This document shows positions 1-8,453 of a stretch of 64,000 bases of DNA, one piece after another. The DNA lies in assembly GCF_017599305.1 (NCBI RefSeq), contig NZ_JAGFWR010000003.1, positions 1-64,000 of the forward strand, in the 5' to 3' direction. Both the position numbers and the translations under genes were made by a program. Under the pieces are notes generated by a model. It saw nothing but the letters and a program-made list of their open reading frames with translations, was not told where the DNA came from and did no database searches. The stretch comes from Micromonospora antibiotica (GTDB taxonomy: Bacteria > Actinomycetota > Actinomycetes > Mycobacteriales > Micromonosporaceae). The first letter of the stretch is position 1. Each line of letters opens with the position of its first letter.

Positions 1-125
1 CTATCCGGTCATCCGCAAAAACGCCGTCCACAAGGGCAAATGACAGCCCTCCACCACACCACCACGAACACACCCACACCACACCGCCAGACCACCCTGC
101 CCACAGAACGGTCAAAACACGAGTC

Positions 126-157
126 CGAGGGGCCCGACCGTCCGGTCGGGCCCCTCG
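126..157 (-). terminator. Hairpin downstream of the HxlR regulator
   Basis: A perfect 15-bp inverted repeat (126-140 against 143-157, two-base gap) lies about 60 nt past the stop of the minus-strand HxlR gene. On the minus strand it is followed within about 12 nt by a TTTT run (113-116). It could end transcription of that gene. The T-run is not directly adjacent, so factor-independent termination is an inference. Nothing else is recognised in 1-217. Confidence 0.55.
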
Positions 158-217
158 GCGCGTCGGGCGGTGCGGTCCCGCGCGGGTGCCTGCGGTTGCG
201 GCCCCAGGTGAGGCAGG

Positions 218-643
218 TCAGCGCGGTCCGGACGACGTCGCGGCGGTGACCGGGCGGCGGGCGGCGGCGAGTTCGGGCTCGTGGCGGACCGCCCAGTCGG
301 CGAGGCCGGACAGCGGGCCGAGCAGGCTCCGTCCGAGCGGGGTGAGCCGGTACTCGACGCTGGGCGGGACGGTGGGATGGACCTCGCGCAGGACCAGGCC
401 GGCCGACTCCAGACCGCGCAGGGTGCGGGTCAGCATGCGTTGGCTGATCCCGCCGATGGCCCGGTGCAGCTCGTTGAAGCGGTACGGCTGACGGCCCAGC
501 AGGACCAGCACCAGCATCGACCACTTGTCACTGAGCAGCCGCAGCAGCCCGGTGACCGGACAGCCGTCGTACTCGTCGGCCGGGACGGGCGTCGGCAGGG
601 CCGCCGCGACCAGGGAACGAACATCCGTGTTCGGTACGGACAT
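218..643 (-). CDS. HxlR-family winged-helix regulator
   Basis: A 141-residue DNA-binding regulator. The HxlR signature CPVTGLLRLLSDKW sits near residues 26-39, followed by RFNELHRAIGGISQRMLTRTL, the recognition helix, and a wing ending in EYRLTPLGRSL. The single cysteine just before the first helix is the position used for thiol or aldehyde sensing in HypR/QorR-type members, so redox control is possible. The start at 643 is chosen over longer in-frame starts because an AAGG ribosome site lies 7 nt upstream and because the longer version would overlap the divergent SDR gene. The 111-nt gap to that gene must hold both promoters. Regulation of the SDR gene by this protein is inferred from the arrangement, which is common for this family. 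Confidence 0.9.
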   Translation of the reverse strand: MSVPNTDVRSLVAAALPTPVPADEYDGCPVTGLLRLLSDKWSMLVLVLLGRQPYRFNELHRAIGGISQRMLTRTLRGLESAGLVLREVHPTVPPSVEYRLTPLGRSLLGPLSGLADWAVRHEPELAAARRPVTAATSSGPR

Positions 644-754
644 GACACTGCCTTCTTCCGCTGTCGCCTGCCTCCGCGAAGGATTGTGCCGGTCGTGGTC
701 CACGGTCGACGTCCGGTGCCGAACGGGGGCCACCGGGCGGGAGAGAGGGGTGGC

Positions 755-1570
755 ATGCGGGTCATCGTCATCAGTGGCGGCACCGACGGCATGGGCCGGG
801 CGACACTGGAGGCCCGGATCCGCCGTGGCGACGAGGTCGTCGCCATCGGCAGCAACCCGACGAAAGGCCGGGCCGTGCGGGCGCTCTCCGGCCGGGTGCA
901 CTTCCTCCAGGCGGATCTGCGCTCGGTGGCGCAGACCCGCCGGGTCATCGACACCATCAGGGATCGGTGGCCGAGGGTGGACGCACTGGCCCTGTTCGCT
1001 AACCGGCAGTCGCCCCGGCGGGTGGTCACCGACGAGGGCCTCGAGCAGACCTTCGCGCTGTACTACCTGAGCCGCTACCTGCTCAGCCACGGTCTACGCG
1101 AACAGCTCGACGCCGCCGAACGGCCGGTCATCGTCAACGTGGCGGGCGTCGGCACCACCAGAGGGTCGATCCACTGGGACGACCTCCAGCTCGCCGGGAG
1201 GTACGGCATGGTCGACGCGCAGTTGCAGGCAGGGCGGGCGAACGACCTGCTCGGGGTGGACTTCGCGCAGCGCTCCGGCTCCCGGGCGCGGTACGTGCTC
1301 TACCACCCCGGCTTCACCCGCAGCGGTGACCTGTCCACCATGCCGGCGGCGATCCGTGGGGTGATCCGGGCGGCGTCGGTCGTCGCCAGGCCGGTCGAGA
1401 AGTCGATCCGTCCCGTCGTGGCATGGATCGACGATCCACCGTCGGACGCCCTGACCGCCAGCGACCGGGGCAGACCCGTTCCGCTGTCGACCACGACGCT
1501 CGATCCGGCCGCCGCCCGCCGCCTCGGCACGGTGACCGACGCGCTGCTCAACCGGCTGCACGCCGGCTGA
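755..1570 (+). CDS. SDR-family NAD(P)-binding protein with an altered active site
   Basis: A 271-residue Rossmann-fold protein. The N-terminus MRVIVISGGTDGMGRAT matches the SDR cofactor loop (TGxxxGIG), and an acidic DLRS follows the third strand. In the region where SDRs carry the catalytic YxxxK (around residues 150-165, YGMVDAQLQAGRAN) no lysine sits four residues after a tyrosine, so classical SDR catalysis is doubtful. The C-terminal part keeps the usual YHPGFTRS stretch. The start is ATG at 755 behind GAGAGAGGGG. The gene is divergent from the HxlR regulator and probably controlled by it. A quinone or aldehyde reductase role would fit HxlR partners but cannot be assigned. It ends 10 nt before the convergent phosphoesterase gene. 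Confidence 0.8.
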   Translation: MRVIVISGGTDGMGRATLEARIRRGDEVVAIGSNPTKGRAVRALSGRVHFLQADLRSVAQTRRVIDTIRDRWPRVDALALFANRQSPRRVVTDEGLEQTFALYYLSRYLLSHGLREQLDAAERPVIVNVAGVGTTRGSIHWDDLQLAGRYGMVDAQLQAGRANDLLGVDFAQRSGSRARYVLYHPGFTRSGDLSTMPAAIRGVIRAASVVARPVEKSIRPVVAWIDDPPSDALTASDRGRPVPLSTTTLDPAAARRLGTVTDALLNRLHAG

Positions 1571-1580
1571 GCCCGGTGGC

Positions 1581-2450
1581 TCACCAGAGGGGTGCCGGCG
1601 TGCCGGTGGGCGCGGGCAGGATCTGCCGTACCCGCCCGGGGGGCACGCTGCGCTGACGCCACTCCCGGGGGTAGCCCACCGAGACCTCCTCGAACCGCAC
1701 CTCGTCCTTCCAGGTGGTACGGGGAATGTGCAGGTGCCCGTAGACGACCACGGTGGCGGCGAACCGGCGGTGCCAGTCGGCGGTGGCCTCCGTCCCGCAC
1801 CACTGGGCGAAAATCGGGTAACGCAGCACCTCGGTCGGGTGGCGATCCAGCGGCCAGTGGTTGACCAGCACGGTGGGCAGCGCCGGATCGCGGGCGGCCA
1901 GCCGGCGGGCGGTCGCCTCCAGCCGGGCCGCGCACCACGCCTGGCGGCTCGGATACGGGTCGGGATGCAGCAGGAACTCGTCGGTGCAGACGATCCCCGT
2001 CCGGTACGCCTCGGCCAGCGCCGCCTCCCGGGTGTCGAAGCCCGGCGGTCGCCAGGTGTAGTCGTAGAGCAGGAACAGGGGTGCCACCAGCACCGGGCCG
2101 CCCGGCCCCCGCCACACCCGGTAGTCGTCCTCGGGGGTGACCACGCCCAGGTCCCGGCACCGCCGCACCAGCAGGTCGTAGCGGTCCACCCCGCGCAGGG
2201 TCACCGGGTCGGCCGGCGGGGTCCACAGCTCGTGGTTGCCGGGCGCCCAGATGACGGTGTCGAAGCGTTCGGCGAGCGTGCCGAGCGCCCACTCGATGTC
2301 GGCGACTGTGTCCGCCACGTCACCGGCGACGATCAGCCAGTCCCGTGGCGAGGTGGGCCGCAGCGCCTCGACCAGGGCACGATTCTCCGCGTACCCGATG
2401 TGCAGGTCGCTGATCGCGACCAGACTGCCCTCGGTGTCCTCCCCCAGCAT
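1581..2450 (-). CDS. Metallophosphoesterase (calcineurin-like)
   Basis: A 289-residue cytosolic hydrolase with the dimetal phosphoesterase blocks: ISDLHIGY (DxH) near residue 15, AGDVADT (GDxxD) near 42, PGNHELW (GNHE) near 70, VNHWPLDR near 205 and a final VYGHLHIP (GHxH) near 240. These supply the usual His/Asp/Asn metal ligands, so phosphodiester or phosphomonoester hydrolysis is expected. The substrate is unknown. ATG at 2450 is chosen because the conserved fold starts directly after it. Its ribosome site is weak (GGCGG directly adjacent), and an in-frame ATG 15 codons upstream is possible. The gene is transcribed away from glyA. Confidence 0.85.
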   Translation of the reverse strand: MLGEDTEGSLVAISDLHIGYAENRALVEALRPTSPRDWLIVAGDVADTVADIEWALGTLAERFDTVIWAPGNHELWTPPADPVTLRGVDRYDLLVRRCRDLGVVTPEDDYRVWRGPGGPVLVAPLFLLYDYTWRPPGFDTREAALAEAYRTGIVCTDEFLLHPDPYPSRQAWCAARLEATARRLAARDPALPTVLVNHWPLDRHPTEVLRYPIFAQWCGTEATADWHRRFAATVVVYGHLHIPRTTWKDEVRFEEVSVGYPREWRQRSVPPGRVRQILPAPTGTPAPLW

Positions 2451-2623
2451 CCGCCGATCGTACGCAGCCGACCGCCCGGCGTGGGGCCACCGCATCGGCC
2501 ACCGCAACGGCGGTGGCCGGCCGACCGAGCCGGTACCGGGGCACCGGAGCTCCGCACGATCGGAGAACCCGGCCGGCTGCCCGGCACCGGCAGGTACGCA
2601 CGGGCAGCCCGAACGGCACCCGG

Positions 2624-2629
2624 TAGGAT
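2624..2629 (+). promoter_or_regulatory. Candidate -10 element of glyA
   Basis: TAGGAT lies just upstream of the ZTP aptamer, placing a transcription start near 2635-2637, where the aptamer begins. No convincing -35 hexamer is visible. The support is position relative to the riboswitch. Confidence 0.45.
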
Positions 2630-2635
2630 CGTCGG

Positions 2636-2716
2636 TGGGCCGTGACTGGCGCGTGGGGATGGAGCACCATCGGGAAGCGGCCCCGTCATGAGGACGCACG
2701 CCGAGCGCCTGGGCCT
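2636..2716 (+). ncRNA. ZTP (pfl) riboswitch upstream of glyA
   Basis: The leader carries both conserved halves of the pfl/ZTP motif: GTGACTGGCG at 2642-2651 and GCGCCTGGGC at 2705-2714. The GGCG/CGCC complementarity and the variable region between them are as in RF01750-type aptamers. Known family members sense ZTP/ZMP when 10-formyl-tetrahydrofolate runs low and switch on one-carbon genes, and glyA is a classic target. The aptamer ends about 15 nt before the GGAGG ribosome site of glyA (2731-2735). No clear intrinsic terminator lies between, so control at translation initiation is plausible (inference). Confidence 0.85.
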
Positions 2717-2739
2717 TCCGCACGTCACCTGGAGGTCGC

Positions 2740-4176
2740 ATGTCGCGCAACGCCGAATCCACCGCTTTCCTCAGCGCGCTCGAGGTGATCCGGGCGGTCG
2801 AACCCCGGGTGGCCGACGCGATCGGCGCGGAGCTGACCGACCAGCGTGAGTCGTTGAAGCTGATCGCCAGCGAGAACTACGCCTCCCCGGCGACCCTGCT
2901 GACCATGGGCAACTGGTTCAGCGACAAGTACGCCGAGGGCACCGTCGGCCGTCGCTTCTACGCCGGCTGCCAGAACGTCGACACCGTCGAGGCGCTCGCC
3001 GCCGACCACGCCAAGGCGCTGTTCGGGGCCTCCCACGCCTACGTGCAGCCGCACTCCGGCATCGACGCCAACCTGGTCGCCTTCTGGGCGATCCTGGCCG
3101 ACCGGGTCGAGTCCCCCGCCCTCAAGAAGGCCCAGGTACGCCAGGTCAACGACCTGACCGAGGCGGACTGGTTCGCGCTGCGCCGCGAGCTGGGCAACCA
3201 GCGGATGCTGGGCATGTCGCTGGATGCCGGCGGGCACCTCACCCACGGTTTCCGACCCAACATCTCCGGCAAGATGTTCGACCAGCGCAGCTACGGCACC
3301 GACCCGGCCACCGGCCTGATCGACTACGACCGGGTGGCCGAGGCCGCCCGGGAGTTCAAGCCACTGATCCTGGTCGCCGGCTACTCGGCGTACCCCCGGA
3401 AGGTGAACTTCCGGATCATGCGGGAGATCGCCGACTCGGTCGGGGCCACCTTCATGGTCGACATGGCGCACTTCGCCGGCCTGGTCGCCGGCAAGGTCTT
3501 CACCGGCGACTTCGACCCGGTGCCGCACGCGCACATCGTCACCACCACCACCCACAAGTCGTTGCGCGGACCGCGCGGCGGCATGGTGCTCTGCGGCCCG
3601 GAGCTGGCCGACCAGGTCGACCGGGGCTGCCCGATGGTGCTCGGCGGTCCGCTGCCGCACGTGATGGCGGCCAAGGCGGTCGCGCTGGCCGAGGCCCGCC
3701 GGCCCGACTTCGCCGACTACGCCCAGCGGATCGTCGACAACGCCCAGGCCCTCGCCGAAGGGCTGCTGCGCCGGGGCACCACCCTGGTCACCGGCGGCAC
3801 CGACAACCACCTGGTGCTGCTCGACGTCTCCGGCTACGGTCTCACCGGCCGGCAGGCCGAGCAGGCGCTGCTCGACTCGGGCATCGTGACCAACCGCAAC
3901 GCCGTCCCGCAGGACCGCAACGGCGCCTGGTACACCTCCGGCATCCGGATCGGCACCCCGGCGCTGACCACCCGGGGTCTGGGCACCGCCGAGATGGACG
4001 TCACCGCCGAGCTGATCCACACCGTGCTCAGCCAGACCACGCCGGGCGCCAACGCCGACGGCACCCCGTCCAAGGCCAAGTACGTCCTCGACCCGGCGGT
4101 CGCCGACAAGATCAGCAAGCAGGCCACCGACCTCCTCGCCGCCCACCCCCTCTACCCCACCATCAACCTGGGCTGA
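2740..4176 (+). CDS. glyA: Serine hydroxymethyltransferase
   Basis: This PLP enzyme interconverts serine plus tetrahydrofolate with glycine plus 5,10-methylene-tetrahydrofolate, the main cellular one-carbon source. Visible family blocks are [10 protein letters not shown] near residue 45, VGRRFYAGC near 70, [13 protein letters not shown] near 235 and [14 protein letters not shown] near 268, whose lysine binds PLP. At 478 residues it is longer than the usual 420 or so. The extra length is an insertion after the HSGIDANL block (about residues 115-200) that includes [19 protein letters not shown] believe this long form recurs in other actinobacteria. The ATG at 2740 follows GGAGG by 4 nt. A ZTP riboswitch precedes it, which fits its folate role. 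Confidence 0.96.
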   Translation: MSRNAESTAFLSALEVIRAVEPRVADAIGAELTDQRESLKLIASENYASPATLLTMGNWFSDKYAEGTVGRRFYAGCQNVDTVEALAADHAKALFGASHAYVQPHSGIDANLVAFWAILADRVESPALKKAQVRQVNDLTEADWFALRRELGNQRMLGMSLDAGGHLTHGFRPNISGKMFDQRSYGTDPATGLIDYDRVAEAAREFKPLILVAGYSAYPRKVNFRIMREIADSVGATFMVDMAHFAGLVAGKVFTGDFDPVPHAHIVTTTTHKSLRGPRGGMVLCGPELADQVDRGCPMVLGGPLPHVMAAKAVALAEARRPDFADYAQRIVDNAQALAEGLLRRGTTLVTGGTDNHLVLLDVSGYGLTGRQAEQALLDSGIVTNRNAVPQDRNGAWYTSGIRIGTPALTTRGLGTAEMDVTAELIHTVLSQTTPGANADGTPSKAKYVLDPAVADKISKQATDLLAAHPLYPTINLG

Positions 4177-4243
4177 CTGTGAGGCTGGCCCGGCCGCGCC
4201 GGGCCGGGCCTGCGCCCCGCCCCGCTCCCTCGCTCCCTCGCGT

Positions 4244-4299
4244 TGATCAAGAGGTTTAGGTCACGAAAGCCCTCATCAGTCACCCAAACCTCTTGATCA
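4244..4299. repeat. 56-nt palindromic element, copy 1
   Basis: Two 20-nt arms begin and end with TGATCA (TGATCAAGAGGTTT...AAACCTCTTGATCA) and enclose a 16-nt loop. 18 of 20 arm positions pair. It lies in the 323-nt gap between convergent glyA and the DUF4177-like gene, 67 nt past the glyA stop. It may act as a bidirectional terminator or be a dispersed repeat. Confidence 0.9.
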
Positions 4300-4392
4300 C
4301 CGACCCTCACCACCGTGCCGACCCCACCACCGTGCCAACCCCGACCAGGGACAGCCGGAGGGTGGGGGTGAGGCCGCGGTGGGCTGCTGGGG

Positions 4393-4448
4393 TGATCAAG
4401 AGGTTTGGGTCAGGAAAGGTGGTTCTGGTGACCAAAACCTCTTGATCA
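4393..4448. repeat. 56-nt palindromic element, copy 2
   Basis: Same architecture as copy 1: 20-nt arms, 16-nt loop, 19 of 20 arm positions pairing. It sits 93 nt from copy 1 in the same convergent gap and is followed by a G-rich tract running to the stop codon of the minus-strand DUF4177-like gene. Confidence 0.9.
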
Positions 4449-4499
4449 ACCGGGAGACCGGGGGTGGGGAGGGCGGGGCGGGGGCGGGCGGGGTGGGGG

Positions 4500-4751
4500 T
4501 CAGGGGAGGGGGCGCTTGAGGTGGTAGCGGTGGACTTCGGTGCTGCCCTGGATGTTGTTGACGTCCTCGGCGGCGGAGACCAGCTCCCAGCCCTCCCGAC
4601 CGACCCGGTTGAGGTGGGCGATGGCGGTGTCGCCGTAGGCCGTGACGTCGGTGCGTGAGCCGTCCGGGCCGTACCAGACGAACGAGACGTGGAACTGGCG
4701 TCCCTGCCCCTGATAGCGGCGGACCAACAGGGCGTACTCCCAAGCGATCAT
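4500..4751 (-). CDS. Small DUF4177-like protein
   Basis: An 83-residue soluble protein. The pattern WEYALLV near the start, then AIAHLNRVGREGWELVSA, matches the DUF4177-type core (an EYKV-like strand followed by LN-GxxGWELV). Function is unknown. The start at 4751 puts the conserved WEY strand at the N-terminus. Longer in-frame starts add only proline/arginine-rich sequence and are rejected. It is transcribed towards glyA across the palindrome-bearing gap and is probably not part of the biosynthetic cluster. Confidence 0.75.
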   Translation of the reverse strand: MIAWEYALLVRRYQGQGRQFHVSFVWYGPDGSRTDVTAYGDTAIAHLNRVGREGWELVSAAEDVNNIQGSTEVHRYHLKRPLP

Positions 4752-4866
4752 GCGTCCATTATGGCCACCGGCCCATCCGCCGCACAGCACGGGAGGTGGC
4801 GGTTCGATGACACGCGGTGCCGGTCGGCGCGGTGATCGGGTCGGCCGGAGCACGGCAACCGCGCGG

Positions 4867-6174
4867 TCAGCGGAGGCCGGTCAGTTCGTCGGTGATCAGG
4901 GCGGCCAACCGGTCCAGCCCGAGGTCGATCTGCTCCGGGGTGACGGCGCTGACCGACAGCCGCAGCGCGTCGACCGGGCGGCCGTCGTCATAGAAGTGCG
5001 CCATCGGCGTCCAGAGCACGCCGTACCGCTGCGCGGAGCGCCGCAGCAGCGCGTCGTCGACCGGGAACGGCACGGTGACCACCACGAAGAAGCCGCCGGC
5101 CGGGGCGTTCCAGCGCACCGGCGAGCCGGCCGGGAAACGTCGCCGCAGGCCGGCCAGCAGGTGGTCCCGGTTGCGGGTGTACGCCGCCCGTTCCCGCCGG
5201 TTCGCGGCCACCAGTGAGCAGGCGTGCTCCAGCAACGCCCCGCCGATCACGGCCTGGGCCAGCGGCGACGTGTTCACCGATACCATGCTCTTGATCTTGG
5301 CGAGCTGGTCGGCGAACAACCCCACCGCACCGTCGACCCCGCCGACCCGCTGGTCGGCCACCAGATAGCCGATCCGGGCCCCGGGGAGCACCGTCTTGGC
5401 GAACGAGCCGAGGTAGACCACCCGGCGTCGGGTGTCGAGCGCCTTGAGCGTCGGCACCCGGTCGGCGTCCCCGGCCGGGAAGAGGCCGTACGGGTTGTCC
5501 TCGATCAGCAGCAGGTCCTCCTCGACGGCCAGGTCGAGCAACCGCCGCCGGTCGGCCACCGGGATGCTGGTGCCGGACGGGTTGGCGAAGTCGGGCATCA
5601 CGTAGCAGGCCCGGGGCCGCAACCCCTCGTCGCGCGCCCGACGCACCTGGGCCCGCAGGTCGGCCAGGTCGATTCCGGTCGGGCCGGCGGCGACCGGGCG
5701 CACCGGCAGGTCCACCAGCCGGGCCGCGCCGGTCAGCCCCACGTACGTCGGGGCGACGGCGAGCAGCACGTCGGTCGGGCCGGCCCGTAACGCCCGCAGC
5801 ACCAGCAGCATCGCCTCCTGGCAGCCGACGGTCACCACCACCGCCTCGTCGTCGACGTGGACGTCCTCATCGACGGCGAGGTTGCGGGCGATCAGATGGT
5901 GGATGATCCCCTTGGTCCGGCCGTACTGGAACAGGGTGCGGCGGACCTGGTCGGGGCTCTGCCCGAGGTCGTCGGCGAGGTGCCGGCGGAACCGGTCCAG
6001 CCAGCGGCCCGGCGCGTCGTCGTCGAAGAACTCCTCGTAGGGTCGCCCGGCGGCCAGCGACACCGCGTCGGGCCAGTGCTGGGACACCTCGTTGAGGAAG
6101 TTCATCGAGTTCAGCGCCGGATCGTCGACCGCCGGGTGCAGGGTCGCCAGGTCCAGGTCCACCAGATGCTCCAA
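4867..6174 (-). CDS. hpgT: 4-Hydroxyphenylglycine aminotransferase (HpgT-like)
   Basis: A 435-residue fold-type I PLP aminotransferase. DFANPSG near residue 195, EDNPYG near 225 and GSFAKT, with the PLP lysine at residue 260, are clear. In glycopeptide-type pathways HpgT transaminates 4-hydroxybenzoylformate, usually with tyrosine as donor, to 4-hydroxyphenylglycine. The assignment rests on fold plus context: the hydroxymandelate oxidase gene ends 4 nt upstream and a hydroxymandelate synthase lies in the same cluster. The start is TTG at 6174 behind GGAGG with 8 nt spacing. The next Met is residue 24. Leu129 is encoded by the rare TTA codon (5788-5790), so bldA-type control is possible. Confidence 0.85.
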   Translation of the reverse strand: MEHLVDLDLATLHPAVDDPALNSMNFLNEVSQHWPDAVSLAAGRPYEEFFDDDAPGRWLDRFRRHLADDLGQSPDQVRRTLFQYGRTKGIIHHLIARNLAVDEDVHVDDEAVVVTVGCQEAMLLVLRALRAGPTDVLLAVAPTYVGLTGAARLVDLPVRPVAAGPTGIDLADLRAQVRRARDEGLRPRACYVMPDFANPSGTSIPVADRRRLLDLAVEEDLLLIEDNPYGLFPAGDADRVPTLKALDTRRRVVYLGSFAKTVLPGARIGYLVADQRVGGVDGAVGLFADQLAKIKSMVSVNTSPLAQAVIGGALLEHACSLVAANRRERAAYTRNRDHLLAGLRRRFPAGSPVRWNAPAGGFFVVVTVPFPVDDALLRRSAQRYGVLWTPMAHFYDDGRPVDALRLSVSAVTPEQIDLGLDRLAALITDELTGLR

Positions 6175-6178
6175 CGGG

Positions 6179-7396
6179 TCAGCCTCCGGTCAGGGTACGC
6201 AGCCGCCGGGCCTGCCCCGGGTCGGCGCAGCCGGTCAGGGTCAGCGCATCGCGCAACTCGACGGCGAGCAGGTCGAGGGCGGCCCGCGCGCCGGCCCGGC
6301 CACCGGCCGCGAGCGCCCACAGCATCGGGCGGCCGAGCAGCACCCCCGTCGCGCCGAGGGCGAGCGCGCGCAGCACGTCCGTGCCGGACCGTACCCCGCT
6401 GTCCAACAGCACCTCGATCCGCTCGCCGACGGCCGCGACCACCTCGGGCAGCATGGTGGCGGTGGCCGGTGCACCGTCGAGCTGCCGGCCGCCGTGGTTG
6501 GAGACCACCACGGCGTCCACGCCGACGTCGGCGGCGCGGACCGCGTCACGCGGGTCGAGGATCCCCTTGACCAGCAGCGGCAGCCGGGTGCGTTCCCGCA
6601 GCCAGGCCAGGTCCGCCCAGGTCAGCGCGGGGGCGAAGGCGGCTTCGGTGTGCGCGGCGATGGCGGACACCCCGGGCGTTCCGGTGTGGGCCAGGTCGTC
6701 GCGGCCGGCAGGCAGGTTGGCGGCGGTCACTTCCGGCGGCAACGCGAAGCCGTTACGCACGTCGCGCAGCCGCCGGCCGAGCGCCGGCACGTCGACGGTG
6801 ACCATCAGCGCGGCACAGCCGGCAGCCTGCGCCCGGTCGAGCAGATCGGCGACCAGGCCCCGGTCGCGTAGCCAGTAGAGCTGGAACCAGACGGGCCCGT
6901 CGGTGGCGGCGACGACCTGTTCGATCGGGGTGCTGCTCAACGTGCTCAGCACATAGGGCACCCCCGCTGCGCCGGCCGCCGCCGCGAGCGCCGGTTCGCC
7001 GTCGGGATGCAGCAACCGTTGGTACGCCATCGGCGCGACCGCCACCGGCATCGCCTGTTCCCGCCCGAGCAGCACCGTGTCGGTGCGGGGCCGCTCCACC
7101 CCGGTCAGCACCCGGGGTAGCACGACGACCCGGTCCAGGGCGGCCCGGTTGGCGGTGAGGGTGGTCTCGACGCCGCTGCCCCCGTCGACGAAGTCCCAGA
7201 CCCCGGGTGGAAGGGTCACCCGGGCCAGGTCGGCGAAGTCCGCCAGGCTGACCGGCGGCCGGTCCGCCCGGCCGGCCCACCCGGCGGTGGCCGACCCGGC
7301 ACCGACCGACCCGACGGAATCCGAGCCGACGGTGGCCGAGCCGACGGAATCCGACCCGGCTGCGGCCGACCCGGCGGTGCGGGGGTGCTCCGTCAC
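6179..7396 (-). CDS. hmo: 4-Hydroxymandelate oxidase (FMN alpha-hydroxyacid oxidase)
   Basis: A 405-residue FMN TIM-barrel enzyme of the lactate/glycolate oxidase family. Visible blocks are VAPMAYQRLLHPDGE, WFQLYW, VTVDVPALGRRLRD, LLVKGI (FMN lysine), VSNHGGRQLDG (catalytic His and Arg), DSGVRSGTDV and GRPMLWALAAGG. In Hpg pathways Hmo oxidises 4-hydroxymandelate to 4-hydroxybenzoylformate, which fits the hpgT neighbour. The first 45 or so residues are a Gly/Ser/Asp/Val repeat that is not part of the fold and is unusual for the family. The GTG start at 7396 overlaps the hydrolase stop (GTGA). No Met occurs before the conserved domain, so the extension is probably translated. Confidence 0.88.
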   Translation of the reverse strand: MTEHPRTAGSAAAGSDSVGSATVGSDSVGSVGAGSATAGWAGRADRPPVSLADFADLARVTLPPGVWDFVDGGSGVETTLTANRAALDRVVVLPRVLTGVERPRTDTVLLGREQAMPVAVAPMAYQRLLHPDGEPALAAAAGAAGVPYVLSTLSSTPIEQVVAATDGPVWFQLYWLRDRGLVADLLDRAQAAGCAALMVTVDVPALGRRLRDVRNGFALPPEVTAANLPAGRDDLAHTGTPGVSAIAAHTEAAFAPALTWADLAWLRERTRLPLLVKGILDPRDAVRAADVGVDAVVVSNHGGRQLDGAPATATMLPEVVAAVGERIEVLLDSGVRSGTDVLRALALGATGVLLGRPMLWALAAGGRAGARAALDLLAVELRDALTLTGCADPGQARRLRTLTGG

Positions 7397-8442
7397 CGGG
7401 CGTCCCCGACCGTGGCGGTGACCGGGGCATCCGCCGCCGGGGTGGGCAGCCCGAAGACCTCCCGGAGGAAGGCGGCGGCCTCGTCCTGGGCACGCCGACC
7501 GGCGTCGAAGACCCCGGGCATGGCGAAGAAGCCGTGGATCATGCCGGAGTAGCGGGTGGCCCGCACCGGCACGCCAGCCTCGCGCAGCCGCTGCGCGTAC
7601 CGCTCCCCCTCGTCGCACAGCGGGTCGTGTTCGGCGGTGACCACCAGGGCCGGCGGCAGGCCGGACAGGTCGTCGGCGAGCAACGGCGAGGCCAGCGGGT
7701 CGGCCGCGTCCGCCGGGTCGGCCAGGTAGTGACCCCGGTACCAGTCGACGGAGTGCCGGTTGAACAGCAGCGGGTCCTGCTCGTCGGCGGCGGCCCGGGG
7801 TTCGGCGTCGGTTGCCGGGTCGGCGTCGGTTGCCGGGTCGGTGCCCCGGCCGGGGCGCGGGCGGTCGGCCCGCTGGTCGGTGTTCGGATAGACCAGCAGC
7901 TGCCCGGCCAGCCGGGGGCCGCCCTCGGCGCGGGCCAGCAGGGTCACCGCCGCCGCCAGGTTGCCACCGGCGCTGTCCCCGCCCACGACCAGTCGCTCCG
8001 GGTCCACCCCGAGGTCGGCGGCGTGCTCGGCCAGCCACCGGGTGGCGGCGTGGCAGTCCAGCACCGCCGCCGGGAACGGGTGCTCCGGGGCCAGCCGGTA
8101 GCCGACCGTCACCACCTGGCAGGGCGTGGCGTTGGCCAGCCGGCGGCAGATCCCGTCGGCGGTCTCCACGCTGCCCAGCGTCCAACCGCCACCGAAGAAG
8201 TAGACCAGGGTGGGCAGCGGGCCGTCGCCGGCCGGCCGGTGCACCCGGACCCGCAGGTCCCCGGCGGGGCCGGGCACGGTCGTGTCGCGTACCTCGTGGA
8301 CCGGCTCGACGTCGCCGCCGCCGGCCCGGATCGCGGCGAGGTCGGCGGCGCGGGCCTCGGCGAGGGTCTGGGTGTACAGCGGTGGGGTGCCGGCGGCGGC
8401 CCGCGCGGCCCGGTAGGCCACCACCTGGGGATCGAGGGACAT
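7393..8442 (-). CDS. Alpha/beta hydrolase, HSL-type esterase/lipase
   Basis: A 349-residue hydrolase of the hormone-sensitive-lipase group. The oxyanion region is YFFGGGW (family usual HGGG, here Phe-Gly-Gly-Gly), the nucleophile elbow is GGDSAGGN, and the acid and base lie in EHDPLCDEG and MIHGFF near the C-terminus. A low-complexity insert with tandem Asp-Pro-Ala-Thr-Asp-Ala units (about residues 200-225) interrupts the fold. It could cleave an ester or thioester of the pathway product or act as an acyltransferase, with the substrate unknown. It is the second gene of the P450-hydrolase-hmo-hpgT run. The ATG at 8442 is 11 nt from the P450 stop, and the hydrolase stop overlaps the hmo start. 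Confidence 0.85.
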   Translation of the reverse strand: MSLDPQVVAYRAARAAAGTPPLYTQTLAEARAADLAAIRAGGGDVEPVHEVRDTTVPGPAGDLRVRVHRPAGDGPLPTLVYFFGGGWTLGSVETADGICRRLANATPCQVVTVGYRLAPEHPFPAAVLDCHAATRWLAEHAADLGVDPERLVVGGDSAGGNLAAAVTLLARAEGGPRLAGQLLVYPNTDQRADRPRPGRGTDPATDADPATDAEPRAAADEQDPLLFNRHSVDWYRGHYLADPADAADPLASPLLADDLSGLPPALVVTAEHDPLCDEGERYAQRLREAGVPVRATRYSGMIHGFFAMPGVFDAGRRAQDEAAAFLREVFGLPTPAADAPVTATVGDAR

Positions 8443-8453
8443 GGGATCGGCTC

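Noticed and set aside
2725..4146. Long minus-strand ORF of 473 codons opposite glyA, and similar long ORFs opposite most genes
   Set aside because: High GC removes stop codons from antisense frames. The antisense translations are Gly/Arg/Val-rich without domains, while the sense strand has clear catalytic motifs.
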